Below, in pieces: positions 17,144-24,539 of a stretch of 64,000 nucleotides of DNA. The notes beneath the pieces are model-generated. The model was not told the DNA's origin, did not search any database, and worked only from the letters and a program-made list of their open reading frames with translations. A program made the position numbers and the translations under genes. The first letter of the stretch is position 1. The number at the start of each line of letters is the position of its first letter. The stretch is from Nitrospirota bacterium. GTDB taxonomy: Bacteria; UBA2233. The stretch spans positions 16,580 through 80,579 of the forward strand of contig WOZJ01000071.1 in assembly GCA_011620345.1 (NCBI GenBank). Reading direction: 5' to 3'.

Positions 17144-17623
17144 ATGGATGCATTAGAGCATCTTCATGCTAAGAATCCGCTTGAACTTGCGCATAAGCTC
17201 GCACTCTATGCGGCTCTCAAGGGGCTGCGGGTGGCCATCTTGGATGCCGGGGACTGTTTTCGGCCGCATTTATTCCCTAGATTGCCCCGCGTTTCCCGGC
17301 GGACCAAGGAGGAGGCAAACAGGCGGCTCTATGTCTGCCGGATCTTTACCCCGGAACAGCTCAAGGCCGCTCTAACGTCTCTTAGCGCGCTCGGGCCTGA
17401 GCTTGCACTTGTTCTCGGGCCCGGGCGTTTGCTTATGGACGCTCCAAAGCGCCTTGATGTTTTCGCCTTTCCTGTCGTCATCGTAGAAAAGAATACCCTC
17501 ATCCTCAACCGTGCTTCCAGGGAGGCTTTCTATGGGAAGGAACGTTTTACCCCCGAGCCTTCTGATCGCCAGGGAAGAGGCGCTCTTAAAAGACTTCCTG
17601 CGCGCTCTCCGCAAGGAAGATAG
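17144..17623 (+). CDS. RecA/RadA-like (ImuA-like) protein lacking a P-loop
   Basis: 159 residues. The body follows the RecA/RadA pattern after Walker A: a helix, then GLRVAILDAGDCFRPHLFPRL (compare the DTEGTFRPERL strand of RadA), then RRLYVCRIFTPEQLKAAL (compare the NIYVARAFN strand). It ends in a strand with ELALVLGPGRLLMDA in the place of Walker B. There is no GxxxxGK(S/T) before it, so ATP binding in the usual way is unlikely. Homologues of this shape are, as I recall, commonly placed beside bacterial family B polymerases. The ATG at 17144 has no clear ribosome site. It overlaps the next gene by 92 bases. Confidence 0.65.
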   Translation: MDALEHLHAKNPLELAHKLALYAALKGLRVAILDAGDCFRPHLFPRLPRVSRRTKEEANRRLYVCRIFTPEQLKAALTSLSALGPELALVLGPGRLLMDAPKRLDVFAFPVVIVEKNTLILNRASREAFYGKERFTPEPSDRQGRGALKRLPARSPQGR

Positions 17624-17789
17624 GCTCGTGCTCAAACGGCTCTTGGCCGGAGTGCGCGCGCATAGTCAAGCAATCGGCCTTTCTGATGTCGAGCCTTTTG
17701 AGGCCATCCTCCTTGCCATGCTCCTCGAGATCCAAAAAGAGGTCGAGGCCCTCAAGGAGGCTTTGGAGGGGGCAAAGAAGCACCCATGA
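17532..17789 (+). CDS. small helical protein of the polB operon
   Basis: 85 residues, unrecognised. The sequence is charged and helical throughout, ending in a likely coiled coil (EPFEAILLAMLLEIQKEVEALKEA). The ATG at 17532 has AGGGAGG six bases upstream, much better than the earlier in-frame start at 17511. It begins 92 bases inside the RecA-like gene and its end overlaps the polB start by four bases (ATGA), so all three genes are translated as a unit. By position it could be an adaptor or subunit of the polymerase. No function can be assigned from sequence. Confidence 0.7.
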   Translation: MGRNVLPPSLLIAREEALLKDFLRALRKEDRLVLKRLLAGVRAHSQAIGLSDVEPFEAILLAMLLEIQKEVEALKEALEGAKKHP

Positions 17790-19975
17790 AGTCAGGGTTT
17801 CTACTGGATGCCCACGAAACCCCAAAGGGGATAGGTTTGTGGTTGGCGTTGGACGATGGAAGCCGTCCGCGTTTAGAGCGCGCCTTTAGCCCTGGCTTTG
17901 CACTTGAAAACGAGGGGAGGAAGACAAGGCGCGCAGTGGCGATCCTCCAAGGGCGCTTCGGTAAGGATATTCGGGTGGTTGAGGGCAAGGGGAACGACCT
18001 TCTTAAGGGGGAGGTGCCCCTTTTTGAAATTAAGGCCAAAGACCCATGGACGTTCGAGCGCCTCAAAGCCCAAGCCCTCCGCTCGGACCTCTTTGAGGGG
18101 CTTTGTGTTTACGGGGTTGATACCCCCGCCGTCTCGCAGTTTTTTTTGAAGACGGGGATGTTTCCGTTCTGCAGGTTCGCTTTCAAAGACGGAGAGTTAA
18201 GGGTTTGCGACGAGCCCTTGGCGCTCGATTACCCCTTTCCGTCCCTTAGGGTCTTGGAGGTTTCCTTGGAACCCGAAGGGCTTGACCCAATGCACGCAAG
18301 AAGGGCGTTTGCGCTGTGCCTTCGGCCCTTGGGAGAAGAAGAGGGCCTCGTGCTAGAGGCCTGCGACAAAGAGGGCATCGAAAGCTCCTTAAGGCGCTTC
18401 GACCCCGACGTGATCCTCGCCCCGTTTGGCGACGGTTACACGCTCAAGCGCCTCCTTGCGCTGGGTGTCCGCACGCTTTCCAGAGAAGGGTTTCACGCCC
18501 GTCTTGGCGAAGACCAAACCATCGCCTCGTACGGAAAGGTCTATGCAAGGAAGGGGCCCGTGCTCCTAAGCGGGCGTCTCCACATTGACCCCCGCAACTC
18601 GTTTTTCTACCCGGAAGTCGGGCTGGCTGGACTCATCGAACTCTCCAGGGCCTGCGCCATCCCTTTGCAAGAGCTTGCCAGGACAACCCCCGGCAGGGCC
18701 ATTACCCGGCTCGAGGCCCGCTTGGCTGGCCAGCTCGGGTTTCTTGTCCCGTTTCAAAAGGGCGTCCCGGAGGGCTTTAAAACGCTCGAGACGTTCCTTA
18801 GGCTCGATAAAGGGGGCTTGAGCTTCAGGCCGCTCGTGGGGTTTTTTGAGAACGTGGCCGAGTACGATTTTGCCTCGATGTACCCGAGCATCATCGTGAA
18901 CTTCAACCTCTCGTACGAGACGCTCAACTGCGGGCATCCTTCTTGTCAAACGCGGCTTCCGGTCTCAGGGTACGGCGTTTGCTCGAAGCGCACCGGGATC
19001 GTGCCCTTTACCTTGAAGCGCCTGATCGAAAGGCGGGAAACGCTCAAAGCGAGGGCGGCTTTGGAGAGCGATCCCCGCCAAAGACAAGCGCTCGAGCAAA
19101 GGCAAAAGGCCCTTAAATGGCTGCTTGTCGTGAGCTTTGGGTATCTTGGCTACAGGAACGCAAAATTCGGCAGGATCGAGGCGCACGAGGCGACGACGGC
19201 CATAGGGCGGGAGCTTTTGCTTTTTGCCAAAGAAATCGCCGAAGCAAGGGGGTTCAAGCTTCTCCACGCGCTGACGGATGCGCTCTGGGTTCAAAAAGAG
19301 GGCGCCCAAGAGCGTGCATACGTGGAGCTCGAGCACGAAATCATACGGAGGGTCAACGCCGCATTCAAGCCGGTGTTGCCAGACGGGGTTCCATGGAAGG
19401 TCCGGCTTGAAGGGGTATACGCTTGGGTTCGTTTTCTTGCCTCCAAGGCCTACGGGGTTGGCGTTGGGAACCGCTACGTGGGCGTGTTTCAGGATAGAAC
19501 GATCAAAGCAAGGGGAATCCTCCTTAGGCGTTCGGATACTCCACCGCTTATCAGGGAGTTCCAGGAGCAAGCGCTCCAACTCCTTGCCGGGGTTTCTAGC
19601 ATCGAAGGTCTCCGTCGGCAATATTCGACGCTTCAAGGGCTTACCAAGGCCTACGAGGCCCGCCTCGAAGAGGGGAAGGTCAGGCCGGAAGCGCTCGCTG
19701 TCCGCCTTCGGCTCGCAAGGAACCCCTTGGACTACCAAAAGCGTTCTTTTTTGGCTGAGGCCGCCCAAAGCCTTTTGGCCGAAGGTCTCGGGGTGTCATT
19801 GGGCGAGACGGTGCGTTTTGTCCGGGTTCAGGACAAAGCGCTGAGGGCGAACCCCCTTTGGCTTTACCATGACAACCCCAAGCCGATCGATACGGCCTAC
19901 TATGCAGGGCTCCTTCAAGAGGCGCTGGAAGAGCTTCTCCCTCAATCGCTCCTTAAAGAAAAAGCGCTTCCTTGA
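17786..19975 (+). CDS. family B DNA polymerase (bacterial, Pol-epsilon-like group)
   Basis: 729 residues. Motif A is DFASMYPSI (Asp361). Motif B keeps its Lys444 (ALKWLLVVSFGYLGY) but has Val for the usual Asn-Ser. Motif C reads HALTDALWV (Asp498), so the second Asp of the DTD motif is kept and the first is Leu. Between A and B, three Cys (382, 387, 399) plus His384 recall the Fe-S Cys cluster of Pol epsilon. The exonuclease motifs are degenerate: EVSLEP at 158-163 in place of D-x-E, and PFGDGY at 213-218. It therefore looks like a polymerase without proofreading, which with the adjacent LexA-like repressor suggests damage-induced or translesion synthesis. The start overlaps the small gene (ATGA). 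The 3' end overlaps the convergent oppCD by 23 bases. Confidence 0.9.
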   Translation: MKSGFLLDAHETPKGIGLWLALDDGSRPRLERAFSPGFALENEGRKTRRAVAILQGRFGKDIRVVEGKGNDLLKGEVPLFEIKAKDPWTFERLKAQALRSDLFEGLCVYGVDTPAVSQFFLKTGMFPFCRFAFKDGELRVCDEPLALDYPFPSLRVLEVSLEPEGLDPMHARRAFALCLRPLGEEEGLVLEACDKEGIESSLRRFDPDVILAPFGDGYTLKRLLALGVRTLSREGFHARLGEDQTIASYGKVYARKGPVLLSGRLHIDPRNSFFYPEVGLAGLIELSRACAIPLQELARTTPGRAITRLEARLAGQLGFLVPFQKGVPEGFKTLETFLRLDKGGLSFRPLVGFFENVAEYDFASMYPSIIVNFNLSYETLNCGHPSCQTRLPVSGYGVCSKRTGIVPFTLKRLIERRETLKARAALESDPRQRQALEQRQKALKWLLVVSFGYLGYRNAKFGRIEAHEATTAIGRELLLFAKEIAEARGFKLLHALTDALWVQKEGAQERAYVELEHEIIRRVNAAFKPVLPDGVPWKVRLEGVYAWVRFLASKAYGVGVGNRYVGVFQDRTIKARGILLRRSDTPPLIREFQEQALQLLAGVSSIEGLRRQYSTLQGLTKAYEARLEEGKVRPEALAVRLRLARNPLDYQKRSFLAEAAQSLLAEGLGVSLGETVRFVRVQDKALRANPLWLYHDNPKPIDTAYYAGLLQEALEELLPQSLLKEKALP

Positions 19976-21827
19976 CCGCGAAACAACGGGCTCTATGGCC
20001 GTCTTGGAGCGTGACCCATGGGGCCGGCTCGTCCTTGCAGTAAGGCCTTGCAACGGGACAGCGAGGGGTGAACGCGCAGCCTTTGGGGAGCGTATACGGG
20101 TCGGGGGGGCTTCCTGGAAGCGCAAGGAGGGCAGTATCCGGGTCGTCCGCGTCGGGTTTTGGGATCGAATCGAGCAGCCCTTTTGTGTAGGGATGCTGGG
20201 GGTCTTGGAACAAGCGCGTCGATGGGCCCTCTTCGACAATCTCGCCCGCATACAGCACAGAGACTCTGTCAGCCCAGCCCTTGGCAAGCGCGAAGTTGTG
20301 CGTGATGAACAAGATGCCTAGCCCGCGCGTTGTCTTGAGCTTGGTAAGGAGCGCGAGGATCCTAGCTTGCGTGGCAACATCGAGCGCCGTCGTGGGTTCG
20401 TCGGCGATCAAGAGGCTTGGCGAGAGCGCGAGCATGACGGCGAACACGACCCTTTGTCGCATGCCCCCCGAGAGCTCGTGAGGGTAAGCGAAAAAGCAGC
20501 GCCTCTGATTTTGGATGCCAACTTCCTTAAAAAGATGGAGCGCTTCCTCCTTGGCCGCAGCCCAAGAAAGCATCCTGGCGGCAACAAGCGCCTCTGCCAC
20601 CTGTTTTCCGGCCTGCATCGTCGGGTTGAGCGACCCTAAAGGGTTCTGGAAAACCATGGCCAGCTTAGGCTTGCCCAGCTGATCGAGGGGCCCAAGCCTT
20701 GGCAGTCGGAGCTCTTGGCCCATGAACAGGCACTTGCCAGAAACCAGCGAGCCTTTCTTTGGCAGGAGTCCCATAATGGACCTTCCTAGCGTTGACTTGC
20801 CAGAGCCCGACTCTCCCACGAGCGCGAGCATTTCGCCGGATTGAAGCGTAAGGCTAACCTCTCTGATCGCAGGAAGCTCTCCCCTTGGCGTAAGGAACCT
20901 AACACAGGCTCGCTCGAGCGTTAGAAGCGGCGCTCCGACAGTTTTCTCTGGAGGGAGCGCGGGAATTTCGGCGCTACCCTTGACCAACGGCCTTGGTGCT
21001 GGCTCTCCCCTTTTTGGGTCCAGCAGGTCCCTTAGGGTATCGCCCAAGGTGTTGAAGGCAAGGAGCGTCGAACAGAGAATGGTCGCAGGGATGAAGAGCT
21101 GCCAGGGGTAGTACCAAGATTCCCGCGCTCCCTCCGTGATCAGCGTGCCCAGGCTGGCCCTAGGCAGTGGCACGCCAAGGCCGATGAAGGCAAGGAACGC
21201 CTCCAAGAATACGGCCTGGGGGATGGTGAGCGTCAAGGCCACCAGTACGGGACTCATAACGTTGGGAAGGATGTGCCACAGGAGAATCCGGAACGGCCCC
21301 TGGCCCATAGCGGTCGCGGCAAGGACGAAGTCCTCTTCTTTTGCCCTCAAAACCTCGCCCCGCACGAGCCTGGCCATCGGGATCCAGCCCGTAAGCGTCA
21401 TTCCAACTATGAGCGAGAAAACCCCAGGACCTAGGATTACTGCAAGCAAAAGGACCACCATAATATAGGGGATGCTGTAGAGAACCTCTACCGCACGCAT
21501 GAAAGTCGTGTCCAATTTCCCCCCGATGTATCCCGCGAGCCCGCCCAGCATCAGGCCAAGCCCCAAATCGATCAGCGCGGCCGCAAACCCGACGAACAAA
21601 GAGATCCTAGCTCCACCCCATGCCCTTATAAACAGGTCCCTTCCGAGCGCGTCCGTTCCGAACGGGTGGGCCAAGCCGGGAGGGAGGTTGGTTTGGGCAA
21701 GGTCGATCTCGTAGGGCGAAAAGGGGCTGAGCCAAGGCCCTAGCATGGCAAGCGTTAGAATGCCAATCAAAAAAAGAAGGCTTGCAAGGAGCAAGGGGCT
21801 GGCTTTCAGCGTTCGAGAGCCGGCCAT
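19953..21827 (-). CDS. oligopeptide ABC transporter OppC-OppD fusion (permease plus ATPase)
   Basis: 624 residues. Residues 1 to about 275 form an OppC-type permease with the GTDALGRDLFIRAWGGAR segment and the EAA loop (AAATAMGQGPFRILLWHILPN region). From about 300 there is an OppD-type ATPase with GESGSGKSTLGRS, LSGGMRQRVVFAVMLAL, LLIADEPTTALD and a C-terminal Cys cluster (GCAFTPRCPVARPYC). The start codon follows the oppB stop with no gap. Fused permease/ATPase peptide transporters are known but less common than separate genes. It should assemble with OppB and OppF. The far end overlaps polB tail to tail. Confidence 0.93.
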   Translation of the reverse strand: MAGSRTLKASPLLLASLLFLIGILTLAMLGPWLSPFSPYEIDLAQTNLPPGLAHPFGTDALGRDLFIRAWGGARISLFVGFAAALIDLGLGLMLGGLAGYIGGKLDTTFMRAVEVLYSIPYIMVVLLLAVILGPGVFSLIVGMTLTGWIPMARLVRGEVLRAKEEDFVLAATAMGQGPFRILLWHILPNVMSPVLVALTLTIPQAVFLEAFLAFIGLGVPLPRASLGTLITEGARESWYYPWQLFIPATILCSTLLAFNTLGDTLRDLLDPKRGEPAPRPLVKGSAEIPALPPEKTVGAPLLTLERACVRFLTPRGELPAIREVSLTLQSGEMLALVGESGSGKSTLGRSIMGLLPKKGSLVSGKCLFMGQELRLPRLGPLDQLGKPKLAMVFQNPLGSLNPTMQAGKQVAEALVAARMLSWAAAKEEALHLFKEVGIQNQRRCFFAYPHELSGGMRQRVVFAVMLALSPSLLIADEPTTALDVATQARILALLTKLKTTRGLGILFITHNFALAKGWADRVSVLYAGEIVEEGPSTRLFQDPQHPYTKGLLDSIPKPDADDPDTALLALPGSPPDPYTLPKGCAFTPRCPVARPYCKDEPAPWVTLQDGHRARCFAVKEALFL

Positions 21828-22799
21828 TCAGCGCTCCTTTGCTCCGAAGGTGCGGATCCTTGGGTCTAAAAGGCCGTAGGCGATGTCGACCAAGAACATC
21901 GCGACGATCAGGAGCGCTGCGTAGAATACAGTCGTTCCCATGACGAGCGTGTAATCTCTGTCGTAGATGCTCTGGACGTAATATTTCCCTAGGCCCGGCA
22001 CGTTGAAGATCGTCTCGATCACGAACGAACCGGTCGTGATGTTCACCACCATCGGCCCTAGGTAGGTTACGACGCTCAAGGCGGCGTTCCGAAGGATGTG
22101 ATGCACCAGGAGTCTGGTATGCGCAAGCCCTTTGATCCTGGCCGTCTGGATGTAGTCTTGCCTTAGCACGTCCAAGATGCTCGCACGAAGGAGGCGAGCA
22201 ATCGTCGCGGCAGGAAGGATGCTTAGCGTTAAGGCTGGCAAGAATCTTGCTGTTCCTCCCTCCCAGCCTGCGACGGGGAAAAGGCCAAGCCGAAATGCGA
22301 AAACGTACTGAAAAAGCAAAGCCAAAATGAACGATGGCACCGAAACGCCAAGGGCGGCCAAAAAGGTCGCGGATCGATCGATCTTTCCTTCATGGTACAG
22401 TCCAGCAAGCGCGCCCAAGAGCGTGCCCCAAAAAAGGGCCAGGAGCAAAGCCCAAAGCCCAAGCTCTGCCGATACAGGGAAGCCTTGAGCGATGATGTCG
22501 TTTACCGAACGGCCGAGCTGGACGTAAGAAACGCCGAAGTCGAGCCTTGAGAGGTTGCCCAGGTACCGAAAGTACTGCTTATAGAGCGGCTTATCGAGCC
22601 CATACTTGCGGTAGAGGTTCTCCCTGACCTGGGGGGTGACCTTGGGGTCCGCGAACGGGTCCCCTGGAATCAGACGCATGCCAAGGAACGTGAACGTTGC
22701 GACGACCCAAAGCGTGGTGAGCATCATGATGACACGTCCGAACAGGCGCCAAAGAGGGCCTTTGCCTTGCAGCCTCACTCCGCTTTGTGCAGGCCTCAT
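21828..22799 (-). CDS. oppB: oligopeptide ABC transporter permease OppB-type
   Basis: 323 residues with six predicted membrane helices, the N-terminal MRLIPGDPFADPKVTP region typical of OppB/DppB and the loop ARIKGLAHTRLLVHHILRNA. It forms the inner-membrane pore with the OppC half of the downstream fusion. The ATG at 22799 overlaps the oppA stop (ATGA). A much longer reading frame continues upstream but lies inside oppA and has no membrane-protein character. Confidence 0.93.
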   Translation of the reverse strand: MRPAQSGVRLQGKGPLWRLFGRVIMMLTTLWVVATFTFLGMRLIPGDPFADPKVTPQVRENLYRKYGLDKPLYKQYFRYLGNLSRLDFGVSYVQLGRSVNDIIAQGFPVSAELGLWALLLALFWGTLLGALAGLYHEGKIDRSATFLAALGVSVPSFILALLFQYVFAFRLGLFPVAGWEGGTARFLPALTLSILPAATIARLLRASILDVLRQDYIQTARIKGLAHTRLLVHHILRNAALSVVTYLGPMVVNITTGSFVIETIFNVPGLGKYYVQSIYDRDYTLVMGTTVFYAALLIVAMFLVDIAYGLLDPRIRTFGAKER

Positions 22800-24421
22800 G
22801 GTTGGAGGCTTGCCCATTTGAGAGGCCCGTCGGCTCCGCACGCCAAGAACACGACACCCTTGAGATAGGGCGGCACGAGCGCGTAGGAGAGCCTGTAGAA
22901 CACGGGAACAACCGGGCTTTCTTGCATTAGCAATTTTTCTGCGTGGACAAAGAGCGTCATGCGCTCGGCTTGATCTGAGCTCCGGCGCGCTTTTTCGATG
23001 AGCGCATCGTAGGCGGGATTCGAAAAGCCCGGGTCGTTGAACGGCGAGCCTGTCGTGAACAGGTCGAGAAACGTCATTGGATCGTCGTAATCTGCCCCCC
23101 AAAGCACGTTGGCCGCATCGTAATCCTTCGTTGCCACGCGCGCCAAACGGGTTTGATAGGTGACGGGATCGAGGCTGACCTTGACCCCTAAGTGTTTTTG
23201 CCAGAAGAACTGGAGCACCTGCCCAAGCCTTCTTGCTTGAGGGGTATCGTCGATTAAAAGAGAGAACGTGAGCTCCTTTTGCCCTGATTCTTTGAGCCCT
23301 TCTTGGAACAGCGCCTTTGCTTCCTCGATACTTCTATCCTCGAACCAAACGCTCGTTTTGTACGGCCTGCTGGTCAATGGGTCGTAAAACACCCTGAAGC
23401 GTTCCCCAAAATGCGCTCGAAACGAGCGTCCTGGCCCGTCTCCCGAGATCGTCGGCGGGACAAACCCGTAGGCCGGGAGCGATTGCCGGTCAACGTTGGC
23501 ACAGTAAGCCTGCCTGTCCAGAACAAGGCTCAACGCCTTGCGTATCTTTGGGTTTTGAAAGGCCTTGAGGTCTGGACGGTGCAAATTGAATACGATGTAG
23601 TCGGTAACGGCCTCAGGCCTGGGCTTGAGCCAAGGGTTTCCTGCGTAGCGGGGCAAATGGACGGTAGGAACCTGGTAGATCAGGCTCAACGCACCCGTGT
23701 CGTACATCTGGACGAGCGTGTTCGGATCCTTGACGACGACGAACTCAGCCCCCTTTAAAAGCACGGCTTCTTTGTCCCAGTATCGCAGGTTTTTTTCCAA
23801 CACGACCTTCGAGCCCTTCTTCCAGGCTGCGACGACAAAGGGCCCGTTGAACACGGTTCGCTCTGGGCTCGTCCCGTAGCTTTGGCCTAACGCTTCGAGC
23901 AAGTCCTGTCTAAGCGGCAAATATGCGGGGAAGGCCGTAAGCCAAAGAAAATAGGGCGTAGGCCGCTTTAGTAGGATCCTGAGTGTTCGCTCGCCTAGAA
24001 CATCGACACGCTCCACCGTGTCGGTGACGATATAGGCGTACTGGGCGGCCGTTTTAGGGTCCATCACACGCCCTAAGGCGAAGGCGAAATCTTTCGCCAT
24101 GACTGGAACGCCGTCGCTCCAAAGGGCATTTCTTAAAAAAAACGTGTAGGAGCGCTTGTCTTTCGAGACTTCGATCTTACTTGCAATCCCTGGAACGATC
24201 CGGCCGCCCGGCCCGACCCTGGTTAGCCCTTCGTAGATGTTCGTAAGCACCCGGAACGTAACGGAATCCGTGGATAGCCCAGGGTCGAGGATGCGAATGT
24301 CGTCCCCTATCTCCGAAATGAGGACGCCTGGCCTGGGGGCTTCTGGTTGCGGTCCTCCATGACACCCAAAAAAAGGGGCCGAAAGAAGCAACCAGAACCA
24401 AGCCTTGGCACCAAAACGCAT
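22796..24421 (-). CDS. oppA: oligopeptide-binding lipoprotein OppA-type (SBP family 5)
   Basis: 541 residues. The signal sequence ends in a lipobox-like SAPFFGC (Cys 20), so it is probably lipid-anchored on the periplasmic face. The body is a class C (family 5) solute-binding protein: LDPGLSTDSVTFRVLTNIYEGL near the start, ALSLVLDRQAYCANV in the middle and WGADYDDPMTFLDLF in the second lobe. It captures peptides for OppB-CD-F. The ATG at 24421 is preferred to earlier in-frame starts because the signal peptide begins there and TAGGAAGG precedes it. It is divergent from the first Ntn-hydrolase gene. Confidence 0.92.
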   Translation of the reverse strand: MRFGAKAWFWLLLSAPFFGCHGGPQPEAPRPGVLISEIGDDIRILDPGLSTDSVTFRVLTNIYEGLTRVGPGGRIVPGIASKIEVSKDKRSYTFFLRNALWSDGVPVMAKDFAFALGRVMDPKTAAQYAYIVTDTVERVDVLGERTLRILLKRPTPYFLWLTAFPAYLPLRQDLLEALGQSYGTSPERTVFNGPFVVAAWKKGSKVVLEKNLRYWDKEAVLLKGAEFVVVKDPNTLVQMYDTGALSLIYQVPTVHLPRYAGNPWLKPRPEAVTDYIVFNLHRPDLKAFQNPKIRKALSLVLDRQAYCANVDRQSLPAYGFVPPTISGDGPGRSFRAHFGERFRVFYDPLTSRPYKTSVWFEDRSIEEAKALFQEGLKESGQKELTFSLLIDDTPQARRLGQVLQFFWQKHLGVKVSLDPVTYQTRLARVATKDYDAANVLWGADYDDPMTFLDLFTTGSPFNDPGFSNPAYDALIEKARRSSDQAERMTLFVHAEKLLMQESPVVPVFYRLSYALVPPYLKGVVFLACGADGPLKWASLQP

Positions 24422-24491
24422 CGCTTGCCTTCCTAAAAGGAGGTATGTAACAATAGGCAACGAATATAACCAGCACAAGGGATGAAGCGCT

Positions 24492-24520
24492 TTGAGAACA
24501 GCACCCATTCCGACTAGAAA
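24492..24520 (+). promoter_or_regulatory. sigma70-type promoter for the Ntn-hydrolase genes
   Basis: TTGAGA (24492-24497), a 17-base spacer and TAGAAA (24515-24520). It predicts transcription from about 24527, 13 bases before the ATG at 24540. It lies in the divergent region with oppA, whose own promoter I could not fix. Confidence 0.45.
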
Positions 24521-24539
24521 TACCTTGATCCATGGGATA

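Noticed and set aside
17125..17172. Short 15-codon reading frame in the leader of the RecA-like gene, considered as a leader peptide or an upstream start restoring a P-loop
   Set aside because: It ends in a stop in a different frame, carries no P-loop and has no ribosome site.
18965..19768. 267-residue minus-strand reading frame inside polB
   Set aside because: Composition is that of a shadow; the plus strand has the polymerase motifs.
17786..19975. E. coli Pol II (polB) orthology
   Set aside because: Motif C, the Cys cluster and the degenerate exonuclease differ; it fits the separate Pol-epsilon-like bacterial group better.
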